Assembly (NCBI GenBank): GCA_029255685.2
Contig: CM055311.2
Coordinates: forward strand, 55,077,048 to 55,141,047
Source: Silene conica
Taxonomy: Eukaryota; Streptophyta; Magnoliopsida; Caryophyllales; Caryophyllaceae
Direction of reading: 5' to 3'
DNA: 64,000 bases
This document shows positions 35,734 to 48,396 of the stretch, one piece after another. The notes under the pieces are model-generated. The model had not been told where the DNA came from. It did not search any database and saw nothing but the letters and a program-made list of their open reading frames with translations. Numbering within the stretch: position 1 is the first letter of the stretch; every line of letters begins with the position of its first letter. A program made the translations under genes and the position numbers.

Positions 35734-37346
35734 AAATTTTGATGTCGATCGTTTACACCAAAAATAAATCCCAATAAACTACTAACAGAAGTTAGCGGTA
35801 AATAGGGTCGATCTCCACAGGGAGGTAATACCTATATGCAATTCTAGTTTGTTAAGTCACAATTTGGGGGATTTAAATTTGTTTGTAGCTAAACTATGGT
35901 GATAAATAGTAAGAGAGAAAAAGATAAGGAAAGAACAGAAACGAGGCAGAAATGAAATAAATCAGAAGAGAGGAATATGCTAGGATTTCGGTTCACTGTG
36001 TCAATAGTACTGTCGGTGAAAACTAGGTTGGTCAATTTATTGGTAGGAAGAGCTAGGTTATTACAGTCACGTCTCTAACCCGACTATACCTTCCGGTCTT
36101 AAGTCGCTCTAAGGTCATTCATGCTTGACTTCCGCCCTCACAGAAACTAATTATCACAGTTAAGCAAGTCTTACCCTTCCAATCTTCCGATCTAGGTCGG
36201 GGTTTAACTAAACGAATGGTCTCCTGCATGCATTCATTCAACCAAACAACATATAAATTGCTCAACGACAATTTCTACCGCAAAACTACCCTACCCGGTC
36301 ATAACCTATCCTGCAATTGACACAGATTCCCTCATCCCGACATATAGAAGAATTAGCTACTTATAACGTAATTACTAGCAATAGCAATTACACTAGTCAT
36401 GCTAATGATCGACATGGCATAAAATAAGATAAAAGCAATGATGAGAAAGAGAACAAAAGGCCGAGACAAATAGCAAAGGGCACGGTTTCCGAGACAGAAA
36501 ACGTGAAAAATGAACAGTAAACAGTAAAGAAAGAGAGATTATGATTAAAAAGAGATGAGAAGATTACAATCAAGCAATTCCGGCGTAAAGAACAGTCTCA
36601 GAACCCAATTATTAATCCTCAAACGTGCAATGTAAGGAAAGTGAAAGTACAGAAGAAAAGTGACAGTATCTGTTTTTGATGAAAAGAGATTGATAAAAGG
36701 AAAGATAACCTAAAAATAAAAATCTCAAGTGTTCTTATAGTAAGACACGAGAGAACTAAGTTAAACCTACGGGCTTAATAAAGCCTAGCCGTCAAAAGCT
36801 CTCGATCGAGAAGAATAGCTACGAAAAGCTCTCGATCGAGAAGAATAGCTATCAAAAGCTCTCGATCGAGCAAAGAAGCCCTCGATCGAGCACTTTTTTC
36901 TGAGAACTCCTCGATCTAGTATTTCTCAGCGCGCATTTCCTGCACTGCGCACTGAATTTCAAATGGCTGCCATTTCTTCGTTACTCGGGAAAATCAAGCG
37001 TTTTTTGTGGCGTTGGAAAGCTAAGAAGACAAGATTCCATCTCCAATAGGAAACACCTGATTATCTATTTTAGAACTCGAGATATGGCTCTCCAAAGGAG
37101 GCACTAGCAAATTGAAGCTCTTCCTTGCTTGCTTAGCTTCCTTTCTCCATTGTGCGCACCTGAAGTAGCTTTTGACTTGGACGATTGGCGCTTCCTAAGG
37201 CTTGTAAGGTTTATTCCAACTTCCATCTGCTTAAAGAGCATACTTGGGACAACTTTGGGTCGGTTTTCATCACATTCGCGCCTATTCCTACAAAATAGTA
37301 AGAAAAACACAAAGTAGCGTGTCCGGGGCATAAAGTGATATAGAAT

Positions 37347-38056
37347 TACCTGTAAAACATAGAAATGTGTATTTTGATATAATCTTTCCTTATGACATTA
37401 ATACGATTAATCTCATTATGAAATATACGATATTTCCTACAGAAGCCCCCATTTTTTATGAGTCCTACCCTTTGAATTTTCTTATCCCCGTTTTGAGACC
37501 ATTTTTTATAATATTTTGTACACTAAGGATTTATTTCATGGTCTTAAGGGTGACGCTCCACTCTTGCTGACAAGTGGAGTAGTACGATGTTTTTATATGA
37601 ACTCTCTAATAAGTATTTTGATAAAATTTCCTATTTCTTATACTTGATTTATCATGCTTTAATCCTATCAATTACTCACACATTCTTGTGTCTTGTCCAT
37701 GCACGAGAATATGATAAGCTTTTACAGGCTTTAACGTGCTTTTTAAAGGATAAATGATGGTTAATCCGTGAAGAAAGAGTCTAACAAGACTTTAATTTGC
37801 GCTTCTTGGGAGCCAACCCAAGCTTTTTATTTGTTTTATTTATTTTTGTTTTTAATTTTCCACATTTTCATGTTTTTCGTAGTTTTAGAAATAAATTTCT
37901 ACTTCGATGTTTGTTATTGTGATTTTAGATGATAAATGAAGATACAATGGGAAAAAGGAACAAAATCACGCTTCCCCATGCGAAGAACCCCGAACAGTTT
38001 TCGAAAAATGAAAAGCCAATTGAAAAAGCGTGAAAACAAGTCAAAACCTGAAGGAG
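37347..38056 (+). mobile_element. Probable 3' region of a plus-strand Athila-like element, interrupted
   Basis: The motif GGGAGCCAACCCA at 37808..37820, preceded by GCGCTTCTT, matches the GGGAGGCAACCCA motif found on the minus strand of element X at about 52640..52620 and typical of the region downstream of the coding part in Athila elements. A weak open stretch (MGKRNKITLPHAKNPEQ) follows near 37945. The sequence resumes at 46106 after the copia insertion. No LTR is recognisable, so this is a tentative call. Confidence 0.4.
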
Positions 38057-38061
38057 GGGTC

Positions 38062-39303
38062 TGTTAGGTTTAGTTATCTCATAAGCAAATTATTTTAGTC
38101 ATACTAAACAAAAACTTAATTAACATTTTAATTAATATATATATAGATCTTATGCATGCTAATGGAAATGCGGAAATAATGAGGTTTAAACCCTTACACA
38201 CGGTCCAAACGAAATGCTAGGATGATCCTCCAAGTATTCAACAAGAACACCTCCTTAGTGATGCACCAAGGCAACCTTTGATTGAAACCGAACCTTGAGT
38301 ATGCTAGTACCAAAACCGGTTTTTCCTTAACACTAATTCTAATCCTTTTATTAGAATTAAAACTAATATAACTTATTAGTATTAGTGTTGTTATTATCTC
38401 AATAATATTAGAGGATTTTATGTAATTTTCTCACTTAGAAAATTTGCAAAAATTAGAACCAACCTTCTTGTGAGCTAACAACACAAGATAAAAAGGGGTT
38501 GTCTTGGTCTTTGGGTGGCCGGGTATGGGGAGAAGCAAAGGGGAACAATTTCCCTTTTCCATGCTCTTAGGGTGGCTCTAGGTCGTATTTACAAGAGCAC
38601 CCTAATGATGATGTTTTAAAGAGTGTCATTAAGTTGCTTAAACACTCCTTAATCCACTCACCCAAACCGTCCCATTTAAGATAAAATGGTCATCCATTTT
38701 ATATTTTGTCAATTGTATAATTGTATGTTATGTGACATACAATATGTCACAATATAAGGAAAAATACAATTGTTTTAATTTAAAACATATATATTTATCG
38801 TATAAATATTGTTTATAATTTAAATAAATCTTATTTATCAAATTGACAAGTAATTCGTAATTACTAATATAAAATGATTAATTACAATAATCGTCAATAC
38901 GATTTACAACCTTTGCATTTAATATACAACCCGATTAATTCTAATTACGATATTGTAAAATACCGTTCATCGTTTAATAATTGACACGTTTCAATTATAA
39001 ACATAAATCTTACAATAAGATTTAACCTCTGATTTCTCGGTATACGAGTTTAAGGAATATGATCAAATCATATCAATATACATTTGATCACTTTATCAAT
39101 TAAGGGAATTGTCCTATAGGTGTGACCCAAAGGGATCAACTGACCACCACCGTCATACGACAGTAATGTCAAACTCTAGCTAGCCAATCATTACCGATTA
39201 ATGTTGGTCAGTTGACTAATATATTTCGTATCATCCCTTGCGTATTCTCGTCATGAGATTTAATTATGTGATCGCACTATTGTTGAGGACACATTTCCCA
39301 ACA
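38062..39303 (-). repeat. TR-GAG-like element, 3' LTR
   Basis: It is 1242 bp and pairs with 44864..46105. Relatives are at 34196..34740 and 49570..49957 in the opposite orientation. Confidence 0.95.
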
Positions 39304-41483
39304 ATCTCCCACTTGTCCTCGACAAGTGTGCGTCACCAATTCTCTTGTCCTATTACAATCTCCCATTCAATGCAAGGTGTCTCTCTGAGGTCGTACTTGC
39401 ATTCGATCATATCATGAGTGGTTTCCTCGATCTGGAGAATAACTGTTTGACCGGAATTATCTACCATAGATACCTTCCGAGCGTGGCCACGCATTTCCAG
39501 TTAACTTCTCCTCGAGTAGCCTTTGAGATTTGAACAACCCTGACAAGGGGTGGACAATTTCTATCGTACTACTTCCTTCAACTTGTCACAGTCATTCACA
39601 ACCCAAAGCAATCCCATTTGACTCTAGTTACAAAAAGTCGTAGAGAATGGATCAAGGTTATGCCAAAATTGTACCATCTTGGGAGAGTAGTCTTTAGTCT
39701 AAAAATTGACTCATAAGAATACTATAACAGCTCTCGCCACGACCCGACTATTTATAAAATTTCCAGAACTCTATAAGCGGTCACTTTGCCCGACAGAGTG
39801 TCTTTTGCAGTCTGTCTATGTGATCGACTAGTCATCACATATGACTCTATGGCACTTGAACTTGCCATCAGTCGCCTCACATTCTAGTCGCTTTGAGATG
39901 CACCTCTTGTAAGCGGCTAGGGGCTATACTAAGTCAATCCAGTTCACTTTATGGGGTTCAATATTGTCTCTTACAACCCATTTGGATTTTGACAAAGTAT
40001 CTTTCATTCTGAGTTAATTTTAACTCAAATGACATTGTGATGCAAAGTAGTCAATACTATTTTATTGCATTTGATGCACAATCATCAATTTGTATTAGTG
40101 TTTTATGAATAAACCCTTTTATTCATGATTCTAAAACTTACAAATTTTGGTCTCCTTCTGACTCATATTATCTCACATAATATGATCTTATTTGAGCACA
40201 TATCTAGAACCCATTCTAGATCTTGAGTTTCTTTTCCTGAGGGAAGCTCCCACTGTTATCTTATAACTCGTGACGCGTATTGTCACTGATGTACTGAAAT
40301 CTATATTGTAGTTATTAATGATTTCATCACTCTTACCATTTTCAATCATCTTGTCTATTTTGATCAAGGTTATTCATATCTAACGATTTTGATTTCTAAT
40401 GGGCGACCTTTTATTATCAATATAATAAACCTTCCCGTGAAGCTCCATCATCGTATGATATAAGGTATTTTGTTCATCTAGAATTGAGAACCTCTTATTC
40501 TTTACACTTTAAAGAATCACCCATCCTTTCTAAATGGTACGTTCAATTTTCTAATGAACATCGCTCCCACTAAAATCAATATCACTCGATATAAATGAAC
40601 CTTTCATTTCTCACATGTGAATCTTTTGCTATCACTTGAATCATTATCACTATCACTATCCCTATAGTGATCTTTCTCTATTCAATCAACATCACATCTT
40701 TCATTTCTTCGTTTCCTTGAGATGAAAATGACATGATATTCCCTTATAACTACATTGAGAGAATTGAGATGATTTCTTCTCTTTTCTCTTATAAATTTAG
40801 AAAAATCATTTATTAAGGAACCGTTTTCCTTCCGATTTCTTACGGGGTTTCTATTATCCTCTCTTAGAAACAATGAACATAAGGAACCTTTCCTCTTGTG
40901 TCCTCCCGTAGTTTCTTCAGTGTCCTCTCTTAGTTTCTTCAATTCATTCATTTAGGGTTCTTCTTAAGACTCCCATGTAGGAATCTTCTCTAAGATCCTT
41001 TATTTATATCATTGGTTTGCGGGCGAAATATTTTCTCCCACTCTATCCTTTTAACAATAACCTTTATTTGTATAAGGATAGCAATTTTCGATTTAACCAA
41101 TGCATATGAATGTTTGAAGTTTTATATGTGTGATGTATACATTCTCATTTTCACTTAAAATGATCATCGTATAATGAATTAATGATGTCTTAATTTGATT
41201 GAAAGTATCTCATGTGGTGTTGTTCTCCGTTTTAATCAACACTTTGATTATATTATATTGATCGTATCAATGTTTCTTATTTTGTGATAAAATCACTATT
41301 ATTCATGTTTTAACAAGGTATGCAAAATATGAAAGAAGACAATATAAAAATTAGAGTCTAGCTCTTTAAGTCTTCAATCAATTGGATGCTACCATAGTCA
41401 TCCAAGTAAGGAACTTCATGCTTCATTCTCCTTGCCCTTATCATTAGGAGGTGGCCCTTTAAAACAGTTAAAAAGGGTAAATA
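39304..41483 (-). other. Non-coding 3' interior of the TR-GAG-like element
   Basis: There is no recognisable Pol domain. The sequence is AT-rich and free of long frames apart from a chance 89-codon one. Confidence 0.6.
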
Positions 41484-42437
41484 TCAACAAATTTGTATCA
41501 CTATACATACGTTGATAAGATAACATGAATTTAAACGAGAATTTCTACCTACGGCGGTTGCCTTTCCATTTTTGAGATCACTTAAGTATTTGGGGCAATT
41601 ACGCTTCCAATGTCCTATCCTCGTGCAATAATGGCACTTGTCTTCAGATTTTGAAGACGAGGTGGAAGCGCCTTTCGAAAAGGTCTTTTCTCTGGTCGGT
41701 TTGGGCTTGAACGTTTTATTGCCCTTGCCTTTGAAGGCATTCCTCTTGAAGTTCGTTTTCCCTTTTTTCTCGATGTTCAAAACATCCTTAGTGGAACTTT
41801 CATGAAGTCCCATATCCCTCTCGGCTTGGACAAGCATCCTATGCAATTCATCCAATGTAGTCTCTTGATTTCGCATATTAAAATTAACCCGGAATTGTGC
41901 ATACGATTTCACCTTGTTGAGAGAGTGAAGGACTCGATCAATGATGAGTGAGTCGGGAACATCAACTCCTTGCACTTTTAGAGTCTCCGCGAGCTCAACT
42001 AGTTTGAGCACATGAGGGCTTATCTTTTGCCCTTCCTTCAAGCTAATGTCGAAGAAGGCGGAAGCCGCCTCATATTGTATCACCCTTGGAGTTTGCGAAA
42101 ACATTGTCGCAAGCTTGGTGTATATCTCATATGATGTGGTTAACTTGATCATACTCCTTTGGAGATCCGGCTCCATGGAGAAGATAAGCACATTTTTAAT
42201 AGCGGAGGACTCTTTCATGTAGGCTTCATAGGCCTCACGAGTTTGGACCGCGGAACGAGCTGTTGGAGCGGTCGGAGCGGCTTCGGATAGGTAACGAGTC
42301 TTATCGTCACCTTGAGCAGCCAAAAGTAATTGCGCATCCCAATCCTTAAAATTGGAACCATGCTTATCGAGTTTGCAACGATCCATAAAGGATCGAAGCC
42401 ATGAAACGTTAGTGAGAGGTGGAGCGTTGGTTGCCAT
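41484..42437 (-). CDS. Copia-type Gag protein
   Basis: An intact 317-residue frame starts at the ATG of MATNAPPLTNVSWL. It carries the copia Gag (UBN2-type) core, with YEAYMKESSAIKNVLIFSM and a later LHRMLVQAERDMGL, then a basic stretch, and a CX2CX4HX4C zinc knuckle CHYCTRIGHWKRNC at about residues 268-281. Gag packages the RNA into virus-like particles. The frame then runs on into unrelated residues and stops instead of entering a protease. Because the frame is open while no Pol exists, the element may be maintained by parasitising a relative's Pol. Confidence 0.9.
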   Translation of the reverse strand: MATNAPPLTNVSWLRSFMDRCKLDKHGSNFKDWDAQLLLAAQGDDKTRYLSEAAPTAPTARSAVQTREAYEAYMKESSAIKNVLIFSMEPDLQRSMIKLTTSYEIYTKLATMFSQTPRVIQYEAASAFFDISLKEGQKISPHVLKLVELAETLKVQGVDVPDSLIIDRVLHSLNKVKSYAQFRVNFNMRNQETTLDELHRMLVQAERDMGLHESSTKDVLNIEKKGKTNFKRNAFKGKGNKTFKPKPTREKTFSKGASTSSSKSEDKCHYCTRIGHWKRNCPKYLSDLKNGKATAVGRNSRLNSCYLINVCIVIQIC

Positions 42438-44849
42438 TGAAGATGTTGAAAACTAAACTACAATAAAAATGAAGGAATTATAACAACGTCATTTTTAAAA
42501 CTCGTAAATAATTTTAAACAAGTTTAGTTATTTACTTAATGATCTCTTAACCAATTAAGTAAACAATCCCGAGATCCAAACTCATACTAATTCGGGCACG
42601 GTATAGCCGATTCAACCCGTATTGGTATAATTTGGTGGATTAACCTTTTAATCGGTTCTACCTTAGAACTCTCGGTCGACAATTTCCTAAAAATCGTCTT
42701 TAGCCCGAACTTATTGCAACTACGGTTACGAATACTTTCGTTGAGATCGACCAAATTTCAAGGTCTAATCTTATTACCCCACTTACCCAACGTGACAATT
42801 TTAGTACCCCGGTGTAGCCGAGCCTAGATTCTTGTGAAGAAGGGATTCATGGGTCCATACTTTTTGGTAAGGCTAAGTCTCAATATTCATTTGTAAGAGA
42901 TCTAGTCAAATTATTATCTATCTCCGTTTAAGTGAACTAAGTCGGTGAATTATCGATAAAATAAATTACTAGGTCGACTAAATCGAATAAAATGCATGAC
43001 ATGATATGACGATTTGGCTATGCATGCAAACATATAAAGCAAAATAAAAGCATAAAAAAAACCCTAGTATGACCTTTCCTAAAAAAGAAATAATAAAAGT
43101 ACAAATTCGAAAACCAACTCCTTTGGTCCCTTGAACTTCATGAGGCACGCTTCCCAAGGTTAACACCGTCTTGATCGGAACTACTTTCCGAATGGCACCG
43201 TCTTCAAGGATCTCTGCAATTACAAAAATTACAACTTTTCTAGTCTACTTTATACATTATAAAATAGAAAACAATAAATAAAGTGATACGAGATCACATT
43301 AATTACAACCGAATCGATAAACCCTTACATTACGGGAAATATCGATTTAAAAACTAAGGCCATACTAAGTAAATTACATAGTCCAAAATTACGTAAATAA
43401 AATCATGACAATCATAATTAAAATATGCAATGCTTATGAATATGAACTAACATGCAAACCCTAAGCCAAATCGTCCTATTAAATATCATTTATATATAGT
43501 TATCGTATACCTCGATTTTATGGAATTGCGTGTTTTAACGATTAACAACACTATGCATTATGTGAATCGGAATTCACTCTTAAGTTAATCATCCCACTCT
43601 TTTAGGTTTCAAAATTTAGTCTTACTCAAACTTTGAACATGACTTAACTTATTATAAAATTGTTCGGTATTACTCGGTTTTACGGGAAAAATAATATTAA
43701 ATTCAAAAAGAGTCATAAAAATTTCGAAAATTTCAAAATTCAAATTTTGAAAATTCTAGAATGTTCTTAAAAACTCAGAACTTTAAAATATTAGTATTTA
43801 TACGGTTTTAATATTTATTTCGAAAATAATACGTAAAACGAATTTTAAGTCGAAAATTAAATAATAAGCTCCATAAATGCAAATAAAATACTAATAATAT
43901 TTTTACACTTTCCAAAATACTTTAAGAACCTGAAATGGACAGAAAATTAAATGGCACACTGCCCAATGAGCCGAAATTTTAAATACATGACTCTTTTTAT
44001 CCAATTTTAAATGCAACTTTTTAACAAATTAAAATTAAATAAAAACAGAAACTTCTGGCTCTGAAAAAAATATGGTGTTGAACATATCATATATGACTAT
44101 TATGGGTTAAATTTTTCGGCCATTGTAACAACTATTGCAAATTTTAACGATTTACGTCATATATCGAACAATTTTAACCATTAAAATTATTTCTCAAGCA
44201 TAAAATTAAATAAAAATCTCGAAATTTTTATACATGCTGGAAATAATATATATGACATCGTGTTAAATTTTTATGGCCAAATTCCAACTTAAACTATTAA
44301 AGTCGAAATAATGTCACTAATTACCCGATTTTTACATTAAAAATCAATAATAATGCAATATATGAGATAAATTTCTGGAAAATTTAGCATACATTCTAAA
44401 TATTGGATGTGACATACTCATAAATATTTATAGTCAAATTCAAAATATAACTATACAAACCCATTTTTATTCATTTTATGGCATTTTAACATTTAAAATT
44501 CATAAGCCATGTATTTTAACTCCAGAATTTACGAAAAATCATATTCATATTATAGGAAATACATGTGAAAACATACTGAAAAACCTCGGCCAAAAGATGA
44601 TTTTAACTATTTTTCCCAAAATAAGCAATTTTTAACCATTAAAAACTTAATAAAACCGAGATAAAAATACCAATGAACAATATATATGCAAAATATATTC
44701 CAAATATCCTAAAAACATTTTAGAATCAGTAGGTATTCATGCATAAATTATTTCGGCCATATCATATACGAAATGACGTACCAATTTTTATTTTGTTATC
44801 CTAATAACTCCGTAAAAAATTAAACGGAAAGCATGCAAACAACCTTGTT
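42438..44849 (-). other. Non-coding 5' leader of the TR-GAG-like element
   Basis: About 2.4 kb of very AT-rich leader between the primer site and Gag, without frames or repeats I can assign. Confidence 0.6.
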
Positions 44850-44863
44850 GCTCTGATACCAAT

Positions 44864-46105
44864 TGTTAGGTTTAGTTATCTCATAAGCTAATTATTTTAG
44901 TCATACTAAACAAAAACTTAATTAACATTTAAATTAATATATATATAGATCTTATGCATGCTAATGGAAATGCGGAAATAATGAGGTTTAAACCCTTACA
45001 CACGATCCAAACGAAATGCTAGGATGATCCTCCAAGTATTCAACAAGAACACCTCCTTAGTGAAGCACCAAGACACCCTTTGATTGAAACCGAACCTTGA
45101 GTATGCTAGTACCAAAACCGGTTTTTCCTTAACACTAATTCTAATCCTTTTATTAGAATTAAAACTAATATAACTTATTAGTATTAGTGTTGTTATTATC
45201 TCAATAATATTAGAGGATTTTATGTAATTTTCTCACTTAGAAAATTTGCAAAAATTAGAACCAACCTTCTTGTGAGCTAACAACACAAGATATAAAGGGG
45301 TTGTCTTGGTCTTTGGGTGGCCGGGTATGGGGAGAAGCAAAGGGGAACAATTTCCCTTTGCCATGCTCTTAGGGTGGCTCTAGGTCCTATTTACAAGATC
45401 ACCCTAATGATGATGTTTTAAAGAGTGTCATTAAGTTGCTTAAACACTCCTTAATCCACTCACCCAAACCGTCCCATTTAAGATAAAATAGTCATCCATT
45501 TTATATTTTGTCAATTGTATAATTGTATGTTATGTGACATACAATATGTCACAATATAAGGAAAAATACAATTGTTTTAATTTAAAACATATATATTTAT
45601 CGTATAAATATTGTTTATAATTTAAATAAATCTTATTTATCAAATTGACAAGTAATTCGTAATTACTAATATAAAATGATTAATTCCAATAATCGTCAAT
45701 ACGATTTACAACCTTTGCATTTAATATACAACCCGATTAATTCTAATTACGATATTGTAAAATATCGTTCATCGTTTAAAAATTGACACGTTTCAATTAT
45801 AAACATAAATTTTACAATAAGATTTAACCTCTGATTTCTCGGTATACGAGTTTAAGGAATATGATCAAATCGTATCAATATACATTTGATCACTTTATCA
45901 ATTAAGGGAATTGTCCTATAGGTGTGACCCAAAGGGATCAACTGACCACCACCGTCATACGACAGTAATATCAAACTCTAGCTAGCCAATCATTACCGAT
46001 TAATGTTGGTCAGTTGACTAATATATTTCGTATCATCCCTTGCGTATTCTCGTCATGAGATTTAATTATGTGATCGCACTATCGTTGAGGACACATTTCC
46101 CAACA
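44864..46105 (-). repeat. TR-GAG-like element, 5' LTR
   Basis: It is 1242 bp, about 98.5% identical to the left LTR. Confidence 0.95.
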
Positions 46106-46110
46106 GGGTC

Positions 46111-46981
46111 AACCTCGATCGGGGTCGTGGGTTTTCCGGTTTTTGGCGTTTCTCGTTCAAGGTAAAAAGAAAAAAAAGAGTTAGTTTTCTTTATTCTTCA
46201 CACGCGACGGCGTGTATCTTTTCTCTTTTCTTTTTTTTATTCACCAGAATCACTAGCAACCAACACATTAGGGGTAATTTGATTTTATGCTTATTATTGC
46301 TAGAAATTGATTGTAAACTGCTTTATTCATGTTTATAGGTTTAATTAGTTCACTAATTTTTCTTATTATGATTATTTGAATGGAATTTGGTTGCCTTAAA
46401 ATCAATTTGTATCTTAAAATTTCAGATTTTATGGCACCGCAATGACCCTCCTACTAATGGTCTTTCAAAGAGAAAAAAGATGATGGAGGATTTCCCCTGT
46501 TTCCATGCTAGCTTGGAGAGTTAATTGGTCTAATAAATTTTCAAAGGTAAAAAATTTAGGAAGATGAAAAAGTAAAAAGTAAAAGTGAAAGCCTGTGAGT
46601 TAAATAAGTAATAAAAGGGAAGTAAGGAAGACGTGGGTAATTAAGGAGGTGGTTGATGTAAGTGGGGAACATGGAGCAGTTAAAGCACGTGGAAAACAGA
46701 AGGGGCAAAGGCAAGTCCTATCACAGTCATGCTCACATGAGGCCAGCGTAGCGGAACAAAGAAATTTCAACCCAATAGGTACTCTTGGACAGAAATTTGG
46801 GGAAAATAGTGAGCCCAAATCTTACCTATAAAAGATTGGGCTCAACAAAAGGCAAAAGTTAGAAAAGAAGCAAGCCACGTATACAAAAATATCTGATAAG
46901 GCTGTTGGGTCTAGTCAACAAGTCAAGTTCTCATCCCCACTTTTCGTCAACTATCCGCGAAAGCCTCGGAGCATGACTAGG
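46111..46981. other. Continuation of the interrupted Athila-like region, then unassigned
   Basis: The first few hundred bases continue the host sequence of the copia insertion (see 37347..38056). No gene can be supported further on. Confidence 0.35.
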
Positions 46982-46989
46982 CCCGCAGG

Positions 46990-47205
46990 TAGGGATGGCA
47001 ATGGGTAGGGTATGGGTAGTGTCCGGCAAGACCCGATTCGACCCGAAGTAAAAAAACCTTAGACCCATTCCCGACCCAGATCCTAAAGGGTCTGAAATTA
47101 ATGGACCCATACCCGAGTGGGTCTCAAAAATTCAGACTCATACCCGACCCGTTAGGGTCCGACCCTAAGGATTTGGATTGGATACCCGACCCACTGTCAT
47201 CCCTA
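46990..47205. mobile_element. hAT-type MITE, 216 bp
   Basis: The ends TAGGGATGGCAATGGGTAGG and, inverted, TAGGGATGACAGTGGGTCGG are flanked by 8-bp CCCGCAGG (46982..46989) and CCCGCCGG (47206..47213), 7 of 8 alike. The interior is rich in GACCC/GGGTC in both orientations, so it can fold back. No coding region. Confidence 0.8.
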
Positions 47206-47213
47206 CCCGCCGG

Positions 47214-48396
47214 TAACCCTGTTCGGAAGACTATATAAATAGCAGCAGACAGAAGCACAAAATTATTCACCTTTTTCTGGTCAGTTGTACTCGTTGTGTC
47301 TTTACTATCATGACAGTATTTGTATAATAATCCAGAGAGTCGTATATACTGAATTTGGGATGACATTTTGGTTGTCCATTTGTAGTGAAGACGTAGGATA
47401 TTACACGAAACGGATAACTTTAAATTAATGAATATGAAAGCACAACTAAAGTGAGTAGGCATTATTTGCTTTGATGTTGCGTAAAGTTGTGTCCAATCAA
47501 GTAACTGCTACCTCGCTTTGTCGAAATTTTGTCCTTATTTACGTCTATTAGTCCACATAACACAACTCATTTATTAGGCTTTTACTCACCACGTCAATTG
47601 TGTATTTGCAGCCACCCCGCACAAGATTAAAATAATGCCTGGAATACAATTCATAATCTGATGTACTCCGTAGATGGTAAGTCTACCAGCAAATTTCTTA
47701 TACGCAGCTTTTTCAGTGTTTTTAAGATAACCATTTCTTTATAAATAACTAAGTTTAAGTTGCAACTTGTAAGTATTCTGTATGACGTTAAGAATGTTCA
47801 CACGAGGCTTCGCTTGAGGGTAGCGAGCAAGCTTGATGTACTAAAATACAAGTCAATCTCATTAATAAGGTTGCTTATAATCTATGATCGAATATAGTTG
47901 ACTTCAATTTAAATTAACATTACCTTTTGTTGATATTATAGTGAGAAATAGTGTTTAACTGTGATAGATTAATAGAGATGTATTTTCAATTAATTTAATT
48001 GAAATATAGGCAATATATTGTTTTGTGAGAAATTCGAGTATTAGGAAAAAGTTAATAATGACAAAAATAAAGGTTTTTGAAACGTGAATATGCAACGTAT
48101 ATGTTGCTTCTTGGTAAACGCCACTACAAACAATTGGGTGATGAATACTCCCTATTACAGTTGCTTCTAAAAACAATCATATTATACTAAAGAATGCTGA
48201 AATTCCTACCAACAAGTACCAAATACCTTAAACCTTGGATGAAAAAACAAGCCAAACTCAACAATACATATCGGACTATGTACTGCTGTTAACGATATCG
48301 GTTAGAGTTGATCGTAAAATCAATCATCGTAGGCACGTACCCTGATTTCAGTTGATGATACTATTATACAATTGAACTCTTAAATTATGAAAATAC
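47214..48396. other. Intergenic, TATA-like motif only
   Basis: CTATATAAATAGCAG at about 47231 could be a plus-strand promoter, but no gene follows. The rest is unassigned up to the DUF1645 gene. Confidence 0.35.

Larger units (their letters stand above)
34772..37346 (-). mobile_element. Deleted Athila-like (Ty3/gypsy) element, 5' part
   Basis: From right to left: LTR sequence from 35740 to about 37346 (its outer edge is not clear), a primer site, a leader, an open segment 35621..35187, and then a damaged stretch (35180..34772) with an Athila-type RT start, KPIGYPLDDIKSTAPDVFMKR. Gag, zinc knuckle and protease between the leader and RT are missing, so it is internally deleted, and RT is cut off at 34772. 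The palindrome CTCGATCGAG recurs both in the open segment and in the LTR (see findings). Confidence 0.75.
38057..46110 (-). mobile_element. Gag-only copia retrotransposon (TR-GAG-like), 8.0 kb
   Basis: LTRs at 38062..39303 and 44864..46105 are each 1242 bp, begin TGTTAGG and end CCCAACA on the plus strand. They are flanked by GGGTC on both sides (38057..38061, 46106..46110). By eye they differ at about 18 positions (near 98.5% identity). The primer site TGGTATCAGAGC (44861..44850, initiator tRNA-Met) and a polypurine tract AAGTGGGAGAT (39314..39304) fix the minus orientation. The 5.56-kb interior encodes a Gag only, with about 2.2 kb after it and 2.4 kb before it lacking any protease, integrase or RT motif. 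Confidence 0.93.

Noticed and set aside
46910-47340. Solo LTR with TATA box (TGTTGGGTC start, CTATATAAATAG)
   Set aside because: No convincing end or flanking duplication, and an hAT MITE sits inside; left unassigned.
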